Positions 33,448-42,621 of a stretch of 64,000 nt of DNA are shown piece by piece. Made by a program: the position numbers and the translations under genes. The stretch covers positions 682,001 to 746,000 of the forward strand of contig CBDFHC010000004.1 of the NCBI GenBank assembly GCA_965247585.1. The letters are read 5' to 3'. Each line of letters starts with the position of its first letter. The first letter of the stretch is position 1. The notes beneath the pieces were generated by a model, which worked only from the letters and a program-made list of their open reading frames with translations, did not search any database and was not told the DNA's origin. The stretch comes from CBDFHC01 sp965247585 (GTDB taxonomy: Bacteria > Chloroflexota > Dehalococcoidia > Lucifugimonadales > GCA-2712585).

Positions 33448-34005
33448 CTAGTTGTACCTGCTCATGGCGGCGTCAATGCCTTCCTGGAGGAAGCACTCCA
33501 CCGCATCGGCCGCTCGGGCGACGGCCTCTCGCACCACTGGTTTCTCCTCTTCGGTGAACGGAGAGAGGAGGAAGGGGATGGGGTCAACGCAGAACTCCGG
33601 TCCGCCGATGCCGATGCGCAATCGGGCGAAGTCCGGGGTGCCCAGCGTCGTGATAATGGACGCCGCGCCCTTCTGCCCGGCGGAGCCACCGCTGGGCCGC
33701 AGCCGAATGGCCCCCAGGGGCAGGTCCATGTCATCATAGATTACCAGCAACTCCCCAATACTCCCGTCGAACCTGGTGAGCAGGTAACTGACTCCTTCAC
33801 CGCTATTGTTCATGAAGGTGCGGGGCTTGGCCAGCACTAGCCGGATGTCCTGGAACGTGCCCTGACCCAGTACGACTTGTCTTCGCCTCTCAGAAAGGGC
33901 TACTTCCCACCGGCGGCTCAATTCGTCGACGCACATGAAGCCCAGGTTGTGCCGGGTGGAAGCGTACTGGGGGCCGGGGTTTCCCAGCCCAACAACCAGC
34001 CTCAC
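33448..34005 (-). CDS. pth: Peptidyl-tRNA hydrolase
   Basis: A 185-residue Pth starting RLVVGLGNPGPQYASTRHNLGFM; the catalytic His is in TRHN, with Asn in KPRTFMNNSG and Asp in VIYDDMDLP. GGSAGQKGAASIITTLGT is the conserved substrate-binding loop. It recycles peptidyl-tRNA released during translation. The start is GTG 34005, overlapping the stop of the upstream orphan gene (GTGA). Confidence 0.96.
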   Translation of the reverse strand: MRLVVGLGNPGPQYASTRHNLGFMCVDELSRRWEVALSERRRQVVLGQGTFQDIRLVLAKPRTFMNNSGEGVSYLLTRFDGSIGELLVIYDDMDLPLGAIRLRPSGGSAGQKGAASIITTLGTPDFARLRIGIGGPEFCVDPIPFLLSPFTEEEKPVVREAVARAADAVECFLQEGIDAAMSRYN

Positions 34006-36041
34006 CGGGAAGTCACCAGCCGCCTTATGAACCGCGCCATATCTCCGTCCAGCGTGTTCGCCAGCGCGGAAAGATCACTGGCCTGGACCATCTTGAGGAA
34101 GTCATCCAAGCGGCGGCCCGCCCGGCCTTCCAGGATGCGGCCCGTCAGCTCCCGGCTGAGTGCCTGGCCCTTCGCCAGCAGGGCGCGCTCCAGGCGGCGA
34201 AGAAGCAGGTCTGCTTCCGTTTCCGGCAGCGGCTGGCCCAACCGAATCAGGCAAGTTGGGCACCTGGCTTCCAAGTCCAGCGGTAGCTGCTCCGGTGATT
34301 GGCCGCAGGGTTTGAGGGTCGCTGTCAGCTCGGCAAACTGGGGCTCAAAGCCGCCTGCCTCCGGCGCGCCCAGCTCCGAAATCGAGTCCAGATGGGCCAG
34401 CGCTGAGAGCTTGAACTGGGCGTCTTCCAACCGCAGCGCCAGGGACGGCAGGCCGCGGTGGTAGTCACGGTGGTGCGCCCTGTATGCCCTGCTGTAATCT
34501 TCGCGGTATCTGTCGAACTGGGCCAAAAAGGATGTTGCCGCCGCGCCGCTGCCCACCAGGTTAGGCAGGGTGAGTTGGGCCAACAGGCCGATGCGATACA
34601 GGGAAAGCTGATCAAAACCTGGGGCGCCCTCGGAGGCGTCCAGGTAGACCGCCGCCAGGTTAAGATCGTCCAGAAACGCCCTCAGGCCCTCTATGTTGTC
34701 CAGCATTTCCAGGCGATGGGTGAGCCGCCCGGGACTACCGAAGTCACGGCGGGCGCGCTGGTAGACCTCCGCAGCGGCGCCGCTTCCGCACAGCTCCCTC
34801 AGGCGGCTGAGGCTCGCCACCACCTCTTCAGCTTTGGGATTGGTGAGGAAGCTCCCTAACTCCCGGAGGGTCTCCTCACAGGCCTCCAACCGTTCTGATA
34901 GCCTGGTCAGGGCGCGCCGCAGCAGTTCCTCCCGCTCGGAGGGGTCCTGGTCCTGGATCCGCTCCAGCTCCGGGGCGATTAGGAAGATGTAGGGAAAGGT
35001 GCCCAACCAGGAAATCGCCGTCGGAGCGCCCAACCCTTGCACCCTCCCGGCCAGCTCCTCCGGCCAGTCCACAAGGGGGGCTACTTCTCGGACAACACGG
35101 TCGGACACAAAGTTTTGCCCAGACACCAAGCGCAGCCTATGCGAAGGGTGGAGCAGCAACTCCACCTCGGGCCCACCTCTGAAAAGGAAGGAGATAAGAA
35201 ACATCTGCGCCAAGGGCCGGGTGAGCCCGTAGGCGTGCGACAGAGACCCCAGGACCGATTCCCAAGACACGGCGCCTCCGCCCGCTTCCAGCAAACCTTC
35301 AATTACGCGGAAAACAGGACAGCCCGCCGGGTCCAACGTCCTTGGTGACGCCTGTGTGGAAAGTCCAAGGCCGGGCCCCAGCTCCTCAATGATGGCGCCG
35401 AAGGCCCCGTTCTCTCCTAGGACCGCCCGTAAAACCGCCGGACCATCGGTCGACAGGACGGGCCTAGGCAGCAAGTCCGGCAAGATTGGGAGAGTGGGAT
35501 ATGCGAAGGCCAGGAGGCCGCAGGCCAAGGAGCGGCACCACGCTTCAAGCTCCGCCCCTTGAAAGACCTTCAGAGGGTCAATAAATTCCGCGGCGGTCTG
35601 GGAGAGGACCCTCCCTTGGCGATATTGCCGGGCCGCAAGGGCGGTCCACTGGTTTCTTAGCTCCTCTTCGCGCTGCTCCAAGACGCGGTCCACTGCGATG
35701 CGCTGACGGTTATACGGCGGGCCGTAGCGCGCCAAGCCATCGCGGACGCTACGGGTCTCGCGGCCCATCTCCTCAAGGCTCCTTCTCAAATTGCTGTCCG
35801 GAGAGCAGACGGCGATCCGGGCGTCCTTTACCTCGTCAAGGCTGACCGACTGACGGGCCTGTAGGAGGACCAACCTGAAGGATTCCCTTCCTTCCAGCGG
35901 GCTCCCCCACTCCCGGTCCCACCGGTCGGCGACGATCACCTCACCGGAGTAGACAAGGCGCAGATGCGTGCACCAGAAGGGTTGGGCTACATCCTTCAGC
36001 GTCAGGCTGAGGACGGGGGGTTGCTCCTGGTCCAGCGTCAT
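34002..36041 (-). CDS. Large uncharacterised protein between ligA and pth
   Basis: A 679-residue protein, mostly helical, with no signal peptide, membrane helix or Walker motif. An N-terminal 90 residues look beta/alpha (LSLTLKDVAQPFWCTHLRLVYSG-type). Further on are coiled-coil-prone stretches (LERIQDQDPSEREELLRRAL), a segment YRAHHRDYHRGLPSLAL, and a CPTC knuckle near residue 605 (ARCPTC). The last third recalls DUF6079-type proteins associated with large ATPases, but this protein has no ATPase domain and that resemblance is from memory. ATG 36041 is taken, 4 nt after the ligA stop. It overlaps pth by 4 nt, so it sits in a housekeeping operon. Confidence 0.8.
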   Translation of the reverse strand: MTLDQEQPPVLSLTLKDVAQPFWCTHLRLVYSGEVIVADRWDREWGSPLEGRESFRLVLLQARQSVSLDEVKDARIAVCSPDSNLRRSLEEMGRETRSVRDGLARYGPPYNRQRIAVDRVLEQREEELRNQWTALAARQYRQGRVLSQTAAEFIDPLKVFQGAELEAWCRSLACGLLAFAYPTLPILPDLLPRPVLSTDGPAVLRAVLGENGAFGAIIEELGPGLGLSTQASPRTLDPAGCPVFRVIEGLLEAGGGAVSWESVLGSLSHAYGLTRPLAQMFLISFLFRGGPEVELLLHPSHRLRLVSGQNFVSDRVVREVAPLVDWPEELAGRVQGLGAPTAISWLGTFPYIFLIAPELERIQDQDPSEREELLRRALTRLSERLEACEETLRELGSFLTNPKAEEVVASLSRLRELCGSGAAAEVYQRARRDFGSPGRLTHRLEMLDNIEGLRAFLDDLNLAAVYLDASEGAPGFDQLSLYRIGLLAQLTLPNLVGSGAAATSFLAQFDRYREDYSRAYRAHHRDYHRGLPSLALRLEDAQFKLSALAHLDSISELGAPEAGGFEPQFAELTATLKPCGQSPEQLPLDLEARCPTCLIRLGQPLPETEADLLLRRLERALLAKGQALSRELTGRILEGRAGRRLDDFLKMVQASDLSALANTLDGDMARFIRRLVTSR

Positions 36042-36045
36042 TGGA

Positions 36046-38061
36046 CTAATCCCAGCGCTGTAACAGCGCCAGGAACTGCCGCTCGTCCAGCACCTCCGTG
36101 CCCAGGCTTTGGGCACTGGCGAGCTTGGACCCGGCGTCCGCGCCCGCTATCAAATATGCGGTCTTGCGGGTGACGCTGGATGAGGTGGACCCGCCCAGGG
36201 CCTTGATACGGGCTTCCGCCTGAGACCTGGGCATGGAATCCAGGGTGCCGGTGAGACAGAAGCTCTGGCCGTGAAACGGGAGGTCTTCGGCGGACGCCAC
36301 GGGGGCATCTTCCTCCAGCCGGACCTCGGCGCTCCGGAGCTTTTTAATTACCGCCAGGTTTGCTGCGACGCCAAAGTAGGCCGCCACACTCTCGGCAATC
36401 TTCGGCCCGATGCCGGGGACCTCGACAAGTTGCTCCTGGGTAGCTTCGGCCAACCTCTCGACGCTATGGTAGTGCTGGGTAAGGAGTTCCGCCATTTCGG
36501 AGCCTATGTGAAGGATTCCCAGAGCAAAGATTATCCGTGCCAAGGGCCTGGTCTTGCTCTTTTCGACGTTGTCTAGGATCCTGCCGGCCAGCTTTTCCCC
36601 CATTCGGTCCAGGAGGAGTAGTTGCTCCTTTTTGAGGGCGTAGAGGTCCGCCACGTCCCCGACCAACCCCTGGTCTATGAGAATGCGGCACCATCGCTCG
36701 CCCAGCCCGTCAATATCCATGGCGCCCTTGCTGACGAAGTGCTTCAGCAGCTCGAAGAACTGTGCCGGGCATGCGGTGTTGGGGCAGCGGTGCATGGCCT
36801 CTTCCGGGCTCTTTACCACCTGCGTGTCACAGATGGGGCAGCGCTCCGGCATGGCGAATATCCGCTCCTCACCCGTGCGACGGGCCACCACCGGTCCCAC
36901 CACCTGAGGGATGACCTCTCCGGCGCGTTCCACGGTGACCCAGTCACCGATTCGGATATCTTTGCGGTGAATGTCCTCCTCGTTGTGCAGCGTGGCCATC
37001 TTCACCGTGGCGCCGCCCACAACCACCGGCGCCAACTGGGCGTAGGGGTTCAGGCTGCCGGTACGCCCAACGTTGATCCCAATGTCCAGGAGCCGGGTGA
37101 CCACCTGCTCCGCGGGGAACTTGTAGGCCACGGCCCAGCGGGGTTCCCGGCCCACCACACCCAACTGGTCCTGGTACTCCAGGGAATTCACCTTCACCAC
37201 CACGCCGTCGGCCTGAAACGGCAGATCGTGTCGCTGCTCTAGCCAGCCCCGGTAGTAGTCGTCCACTTCCTCCAGGGAGGTGCAGATCCTGTTGTGCGGG
37301 CTGATCCTAAACCCCATCTGCTGGAGGCGTTCCAGGGTGTCCCAATGGTTCTCTGCCAGGCCGTTACCTTCCGCATACCCCAGGGCGTAAACAAAGATCT
37401 CCAGGTTTCTAGTGGCGGTGATGCGGGAGTCCAACTGTCGCACCGTGCCAGCGGCGGTGTTGCGCGGGTTGGCGTAAAGGGGCTCGCCCCGCTCCTCCCG
37501 GTCCCGGTTCAGCCGCTTAAAGGCATCGTTGGGCATATACACCTCGCCACGGACCTCAAAGACGGCGGGGCCCTTATCCAGCAGCACTAAGGGGATCGTC
37601 TTCACGGTACGGAGGTTCTGGGTAACGTCTTCTCCGCGGTAGCCATCCCCCCGCGTGGCGCCCTGGGCCAGCCGTCCATCTCGATAGGTTAGCGCCACGG
37701 CCAACCCGTCGATTTTGAGCTCGCACACCATAGCGAAGGGCCGGTCCTCCAAAAGGTTGGAGACCCGCCGGTGCCAGGCCCGCAGCTCCTCTCCGTCAAA
37801 GGCGTTCGCCAGGCTCAACATGGGCCGGGGATGCTGCACCTCAACAAAACCCTCAGCGGGCGGCGCGCCCACCCGTCGAGTGGGAGAATCCGCGGTGGCC
37901 AGCTCCGGGTATTCGCGCTCCAGGGCTTGGAGCTCTCGCATCAGCCTATCGTACTGGTCGTCGCTGATTATCGGGGAGTCCAGCACATAGTAGCGGTGGT
38001 TTTGGAGGTTGATCTCCTTTTGAAGCGATTCAACCCTCTGTCTAACATCACCGGTTATCAT
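36046..38061 (-). CDS. ligA: NAD+-dependent DNA ligase
   Basis: A 671-residue LigA. The N-terminal Ia domain carries NHRYYVLDSPIISDDQYDRL, the adenylation lysine is in CELKIDGLAVAL near residue 113, the OB domain follows, then a four-cysteine zinc finger (CPICDTQVV, HRCPNTACPAQF), HhH motifs (VPGIGPKIAES) and a BRCT domain at the C-terminus (FCLTGTLDSMPRSQAEARI). It seals nicks in replication and repair. ATG 38061 gives the family length; an earlier in-frame start at 38106 would add 15 unconserved residues. Confidence 0.97.
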   Translation of the reverse strand: MITGDVRQRVESLQKEINLQNHRYYVLDSPIISDDQYDRLMRELQALEREYPELATADSPTRRVGAPPAEGFVEVQHPRPMLSLANAFDGEELRAWHRRVSNLLEDRPFAMVCELKIDGLAVALTYRDGRLAQGATRGDGYRGEDVTQNLRTVKTIPLVLLDKGPAVFEVRGEVYMPNDAFKRLNRDREERGEPLYANPRNTAAGTVRQLDSRITATRNLEIFVYALGYAEGNGLAENHWDTLERLQQMGFRISPHNRICTSLEEVDDYYRGWLEQRHDLPFQADGVVVKVNSLEYQDQLGVVGREPRWAVAYKFPAEQVVTRLLDIGINVGRTGSLNPYAQLAPVVVGGATVKMATLHNEEDIHRKDIRIGDWVTVERAGEVIPQVVGPVVARRTGEERIFAMPERCPICDTQVVKSPEEAMHRCPNTACPAQFFELLKHFVSKGAMDIDGLGERWCRILIDQGLVGDVADLYALKKEQLLLLDRMGEKLAGRILDNVEKSKTRPLARIIFALGILHIGSEMAELLTQHYHSVERLAEATQEQLVEVPGIGPKIAESVAAYFGVAANLAVIKKLRSAEVRLEEDAPVASAEDLPFHGQSFCLTGTLDSMPRSQAEARIKALGGSTSSSVTRKTAYLIAGADAGSKLASAQSLGTEVLDERQFLALLQRWD

Positions 38062-38139
38062 GAATAGATCCCTAAAACCCTCTCTGGCCAGACAGTATGA
38101 TAACATTCCAGGTCAGGATTCGGAGGAAAGCGCCGCTAC

Positions 38140-39432
38140 ATGGCAGACGTAAGACCGTTTAGGGGAGTACTGTTCAATCCCCAGGTGGCAGGTCAAATGG
38201 AGGACGTGATCTGTCCCCCGTACGACGTGATTTCGCCCCAGATGCAGATCGAGCTTTACGGGCGCAGCCCCTTCAACGCCGTTCGGTTGGAAGAGGGTGA
38301 GGTGAAGGCTTCCGACGGCCCCAACGACAATCGGTACACCCGGGCCGCCGAACAGCTTCGGCGTTGGATGCGGGAGGCGGCTCTGGTCCGGGACGACGCC
38401 CCGGCCTACTACCTGGTGCGTCACGGCTTCCCTTCGGATGGTGCCCTACGGCACCGGCTCGGCCTTCTCGCCGCAGTGCGGCTGGAGGACTACGAGCAAG
38501 GCAGCGTGATCCCGCATGAATACACGCAACGCGGCCCCAAGGAAGACCGCCTGGCCCTGATGGAGCGCTGCCACGGCAATATCAGCCACATCATGCTGCT
38601 CTACCGAGATGGGCAGCGGACGGTGTTGGAGATTGCGCGGGAAGCAACCAGGGAGAGGCCGGTGTTCAGCTTCAGCGATGCCGATGGCCACACCTACGAG
38701 ATGTGGCGCTTGGACGACGGTCTCCGGGTCAATGCGATTGGTGAGATGCTGGCGAAGAGGCCACTGTACATTGCGGACGGGCACCATCGCTACGAGACGT
38801 CGCTGGCGTACCGTGACCTCCACCCAGGCTCTAGTGGTGGCCGGAATACCGACCAGGACTTTGTAATGTCCTACCTGGTGGAGTTCGATGACCCAGGGTT
38901 GGTGGTGCTGCCGTACCACCGCGTCATTCGGGACATGGACGCAGAAGCATCTCGGCGGCTACGCGAGGTCCTCCACCGGTGCTTCACCGAGTCGCCGTTG
39001 GGACGGGTACCAGATGACCCGCCCGAGGCGCTGCTGACGAAGCTGGAGCAGCAGGCAAGGGGGAAACGGGCTTTCGGCATGGTTTCCGCCGAGAGCGGTA
39101 CAGCCAGCATTCTGACGCTTCGTGAGGAGTGCGCGCCGGAGGGCGCCGGGGCCGCCGCCAAATTTGAGGCGTGGGTCCTGGAGGAAATGGTCCTTAAGCC
39201 GGTGTTTGGAGACACATTAGAACGGCATGTTGACTGGATTCACAACCCCCAGGAGGCGCTGGAGCTCTTGAGAAACGGGACCCACCAGGCGGCTTTCCTT
39301 CTCAACGCACTGCCCATGGAGATGCTGGAGGAGATTGTGGGCAGCGGTCAACGGCTTCCCCGCAAATCAACCTTCTTCCACCCCAAGCTGCCCACGGGTC
39401 TGGCCATTAACCTGTTTGAGGACGCGCTTTAA
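38140..39432 (+). CDS. DUF1015 family protein
   Basis: A 430-residue protein of DUF1015 (COG4198): VRPFRGVLFNP, ICPPYDVISP, FNAVRLE, VIPHEYTQRGPKEDRLALM, ADGHHRYETSLAYRD and a late FFHPKLPTGLAINLF. The HxxT/DGHHRYET motifs are conserved and resemble a catalytic or nucleotide-binding centre, but no function is known. It is divergent from ligA and convergent with the coiled-coil gene, with a 4-nt overlap of the two stop regions. Confidence 0.92.
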   Translation: MADVRPFRGVLFNPQVAGQMEDVICPPYDVISPQMQIELYGRSPFNAVRLEEGEVKASDGPNDNRYTRAAEQLRRWMREAALVRDDAPAYYLVRHGFPSDGALRHRLGLLAAVRLEDYEQGSVIPHEYTQRGPKEDRLALMERCHGNISHIMLLYRDGQRTVLEIAREATRERPVFSFSDADGHTYEMWRLDDGLRVNAIGEMLAKRPLYIADGHHRYETSLAYRDLHPGSSGGRNTDQDFVMSYLVEFDDPGLVVLPYHRVIRDMDAEASRRLREVLHRCFTESPLGRVPDDPPEALLTKLEQQARGKRAFGMVSAESGTASILTLREECAPEGAGAAAKFEAWVLEEMVLKPVFGDTLERHVDWIHNPQEALELLRNGTHQAAFLLNALPMEMLEEIVGSGQRLPRKSTFFHPKLPTGLAINLFEDAL

Positions 39433-39881
39433 CGTTCCTCCCTGACCCGGCTCATGGTAATGATGGCCCGTTCCGCCTGTTTACTGTACTGGGTAATGTA
39501 ATCTTCCAGTTGGCGAATTTCACTGGTGGTACCGTCGTCCGGATTTCCATTCTGGAATTCTTGAGACTTTAGCTGCAACAGCCGTCCTTTTGCCTCTTCC
39601 ACGCGTTGCACCACCTCCAAGGCCTCCAGCTCTTGTTGCGCACGCGCCTTAATGCTAAGCAGGTGCCGGCGAGAGGTCTTGGCGCTTTCCAGCCTCTCCT
39701 CAATTTCGGCCATAGCGCTGAGGGACATGTCCAGGGATAACCTACCGTAAATGGCCTGGCGTGGCAGCCGGTTTAGCTGGTTCTGAAACTGCCTCACAAG
39801 GTCGTTCAGGTTGGCCTCTCGAACCTCCATGTCCGCAAAGCTAAGCCTGAGGTTCGCTACTACCTGTCGCATTTGTACCAT
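39429..39881 (-). CDS. Coiled-coil protein, unknown
   Basis: A 150-residue protein predicted almost wholly helical with heptad-like charge patterns (LESAKTSRRHLLSIKARAQ, then LEALEVVQRVEEAKGRLLQL). No catalytic motif, signal or membrane segment. I do not recognise the family. ATG 39881 is preceded by GAGG on the minus strand. Its stop overlaps the end of the DUF1015 gene by 4 nt, tail to tail. Confidence 0.68.
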   Translation of the reverse strand: MVQMRQVVANLRLSFADMEVREANLNDLVRQFQNQLNRLPRQAIYGRLSLDMSLSAMAEIEERLESAKTSRRHLLSIKARAQQELEALEVVQRVEEAKGRLLQLKSQEFQNGNPDDGTTSEIRQLEDYITQYSKQAERAIITMSRVREER

Positions 39882-40037
39882 GAGCAGACCTCCAGTACAT
39901 TCGTTGACCGGGAGCGGCGGCTCCCAAGGCGGTCAGCAAAGCGGAATAGCTTCTAGGGGTGGCAAACAGTTTAACTCAGCTAACGTTATGTCTTATTGCC
40001 GCTGCCGTGCAACTTGAGGCGAGTTTCCTCGCACCGC

Positions 40038-41147
40038 TTAGGCCGGTACTGCGAACCCCACTTTGGGCAGCGACGCTCTGAGGGCATCCATCAGCCCGGT
40101 CACCTCTTCCTCCTCCACAATGCCCATGTGTCCAATACGGAGGATTTTGCCCTGTAGTTTCACCAGTCCGCCGGCGACTACAACGTTGTGTTCGGTGCGA
40201 AGAAGGGAGATCAGCGCCTGCGCATCAACGCCTTCCGGCACCCGGACTGCGGTTACGGTGTTGGAGACGCACGAGTCATCGGCCAAAAGCTGCAAGCCCA
40301 GCCCCTTGAGCCCTTGCCTGGTCAGATTGGCAATATAGGCGTGGTTGGAGAAGATCTCCTCCATTCCACGGTCCAAAAGGATGTCCAAAGCCCGGTCAAG
40401 GCCGAAGAATAGCGATTCGACGGGGGTGTAGGGCGTTTGGCCTCGCTCAAAGTACCGCTGAGCGGCGGCGACGTCAAAGTAGTACCGGGGCATGGTGGCG
40501 GTCTTCTGGGCCTCCCATGCCAGCGGGCTGAAGGTGATGAATGACAGACCCGGCGGGACCAGCAACCCCTTCTGGGAGCCGGCGGCCACCACGTCACAGC
40601 CCCACCGGTCCGCCGGAAGGGGTATGCATCCCAGGCTGCTGATGGCGTCCACCAACAGCAGCCTGTCCGGGCGCGCTTTTACCTTTTTAGAGATGGCCTC
40701 CAGGTCATTGGTAACTCCGGTGGAGGTCTCGTTGTGGGTCACCAATACGGCATTTGTTTCCGGTTCGGCGTCCAGCGCCGCGGCCACGGACTCCGGATCC
40801 GCGGCGGTGCCCCACTCCACCTCCAGCCGGTTGACCTCCGCCCCAAAGGCTTCCGCCATGTCGGCGTAGCGCTGGCCGAAGGAGCCGGTTATCACCGCCA
40901 GCACCTTGTCGCCGGGCGACAGGGTGTTGGTCAGTGACGCCTCCAGCGCTCCAGTGCCGGAGGACGTGAATATGTACAGGTCGTGTTCTGTCATGAACAC
41001 CTTTTTCAGACGCTCAGTAATGCTCAACAGCAGCTCTTGGAACTCCGGTCCCCGGTGATTAATCATCGGGTAGGTCAGGGCGTCCATCACCTCCGGCGGG
41101 CAGGGAATGGGACCGGGAATCCGCAGGTTCTGCCTGGGAATCTTCAC
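40038..41147 (-). CDS. PLP-dependent aminotransferase, alanine/serine-glyoxylate family
   Basis: A 369-residue class-V aminotransferase. RIPGPIPCPPEVMDALTYPMI-type N-terminus with the NHRGPEF motif, FTSSGTGALEASL, THNETSTGV, the aspartate in LLVDAISSLGC, and the Schiff-base lysine in AAGSQKGLLVPPG. The family uses alanine or serine with glyoxylate; related proteins cleave other amino acids, so the substrate is open. GTG 41147 is chosen because AAAGGAG lies 6 nt upstream and similarity begins there. It follows tyrS by about 80 nt. Confidence 0.9.
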   Translation of the reverse strand: MKIPRQNLRIPGPIPCPPEVMDALTYPMINHRGPEFQELLLSITERLKKVFMTEHDLYIFTSSGTGALEASLTNTLSPGDKVLAVITGSFGQRYADMAEAFGAEVNRLEVEWGTAADPESVAAALDAEPETNAVLVTHNETSTGVTNDLEAISKKVKARPDRLLLVDAISSLGCIPLPADRWGCDVVAAGSQKGLLVPPGLSFITFSPLAWEAQKTATMPRYYFDVAAAQRYFERGQTPYTPVESLFFGLDRALDILLDRGMEEIFSNHAYIANLTRQGLKGLGLQLLADDSCVSNTVTAVRVPEGVDAQALISLLRTEHNVVVAGGLVKLQGKILRIGHMGIVEEEEVTGLMDALRASLPKVGFAVPA

Positions 41148-41226
41148 GTTCGCTCCTTTTTTCGGTCGATATCCGGGGTAGGGCTTCGAATAGCTGGTCA
41201 GCGGTTGGAGGCCCTTTGGGCTTCTA

Positions 41227-42621
41227 CTACTTCTTGTCCAGGTCCACAAGCCGGGCGAAGCGCCGCCGCCCCACCTTGATGACGGTGCCGTCCTTTATGG
41301 CAACAGAAGGAGACGACAACTTGTGCTGGTCAACCTCCACGGCGCCTTGGGACAGGAGCCGCTTCGCCTCGTTGCGCGAGGAGACCAGACCGGCGCCGTA
41401 GATCAATTCCACGGCGCTCAGGGTCCCAAGCTCTCTGTCCACAGCGGCGGCCTCTCGCGCACTACCGCCATCCACCGGCTGAAACCGGTATTGCTGCTGC
41501 CCGTTTACCAGGCTAAACGCCACCTCCGGAATATCGTCAGGGGTGCCGCGCTGCTGGAACGCCGACTGGAAGTATCCCTCCGCCTGCCGTGCCGGCTCGC
41601 TGCCGTGGAACTGACGGGTTATCTCCAAGGCCAGCCGTTTCTTCAGCTCCATTGGATTCACCGTGCCCTCCACCAAAGCGCGGCGCATCTCCGCTAGCTC
41701 GGCCTCTGGCACGTCAGTCAAATAGTCAAAGTAGTCCGCCACAGGATATATAGGTTTCACATTTACACGCGGGCGGCTCTCCGGCCCACTTGGTACTGAG
41801 ACCTTATCAAGCACAGCCTGCGCATCAAAAGGGAAGCTCTGGTCCGGCAGGGACATGATCTTGCCGTACATCTCATTGGGGGAATCGTCCACCGCCACGT
41901 AGTTGTCCAGGCTCTTGCTCATCTTTTCAACGCCTGCGGTTCCCACCAACATGGGCATGAGGAAGCACTGCTGGGGCCGCTGCCCCATCATGCCCTGAAG
42001 CTGTCGCCCCACCAGGAGATTGAACGTCTGGTCGGTGCCACCGAACTCAACGTCGGAGCGGATGGCCACGGAGTCGTAGGCCTGTAGCAGCGGATATAGA
42101 AACTCCGTCAGAGCGATGGGCCGGTTGGCCTTGAACCGTCGGGCGAAGTCGTCCCGCTCCAGAAACTGGGCCAGGGTGAAGCGGCGGGTGAGGTCTATGA
42201 CGGTGGCCAGGGTGAACTTGCCGAACCATTCGCTCTGCAAGACTGTCTCGGTGCGGTCCTTGTCCACAACCTTGAAGAACTGGCTCAGGTAGGACTCGGC
42301 GTTGGCCATCACCTGGTCATGGGTGAGCATGGGACGCATGATGGACTGTCCGCTGGGATCGCCGATCTGGGCGGTCCAATCACCCACTATGAGGATGACC
42401 TTGTGCCCCAGCTCCTGTAGCTGACGCAGCTTTCGCAGACCCACTACGTGGCCCAGGTGGATGTCCGGACGGCTGGGGTCAAAGCCCATCTTCAGCCGCA
42501 GAGGCGTCCCCTCCTGCAGGAGCCGGACGAACTCCTCTTCCACGATGATCTCCGATACACCGCGGCGGAGGACCTGATGGAGGGTCTGCTCGTCCAGCAC
42601 CGGACTATGTGGCATTTCCAC
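41227..42621 (-). CDS. tyrS: Tyrosyl-tRNA synthetase
   Basis: A 464-residue class I synthetase. The HIGH-type motif is HLGHVVGL near residue 56, the tyrosine pocket includes DWTAQIGDPSG, and KMSKS occurs as GVEKMSKSLDNY. A C-terminal S4 RNA-binding domain ends the protein (SSRNEAKRLLSQGAVEVDQ). It is longer than the typical 400-430 residues, mainly around residues 280-310 (VPSGPESRPRVNVKPIYPV). The start overlaps the end of ribF by 17 nt. Confidence 0.96.
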   Translation of the reverse strand: MEMPHSPVLDEQTLHQVLRRGVSEIIVEEEFVRLLQEGTPLRLKMGFDPSRPDIHLGHVVGLRKLRQLQELGHKVILIVGDWTAQIGDPSGQSIMRPMLTHDQVMANAESYLSQFFKVVDKDRTETVLQSEWFGKFTLATVIDLTRRFTLAQFLERDDFARRFKANRPIALTEFLYPLLQAYDSVAIRSDVEFGGTDQTFNLLVGRQLQGMMGQRPQQCFLMPMLVGTAGVEKMSKSLDNYVAVDDSPNEMYGKIMSLPDQSFPFDAQAVLDKVSVPSGPESRPRVNVKPIYPVADYFDYLTDVPEAELAEMRRALVEGTVNPMELKKRLALEITRQFHGSEPARQAEGYFQSAFQQRGTPDDIPEVAFSLVNGQQQYRFQPVDGGSAREAAAVDRELGTLSAVELIYGAGLVSSRNEAKRLLSQGAVEVDQHKLSSPSVAIKDGTVIKVGRRRFARLVDLDKK

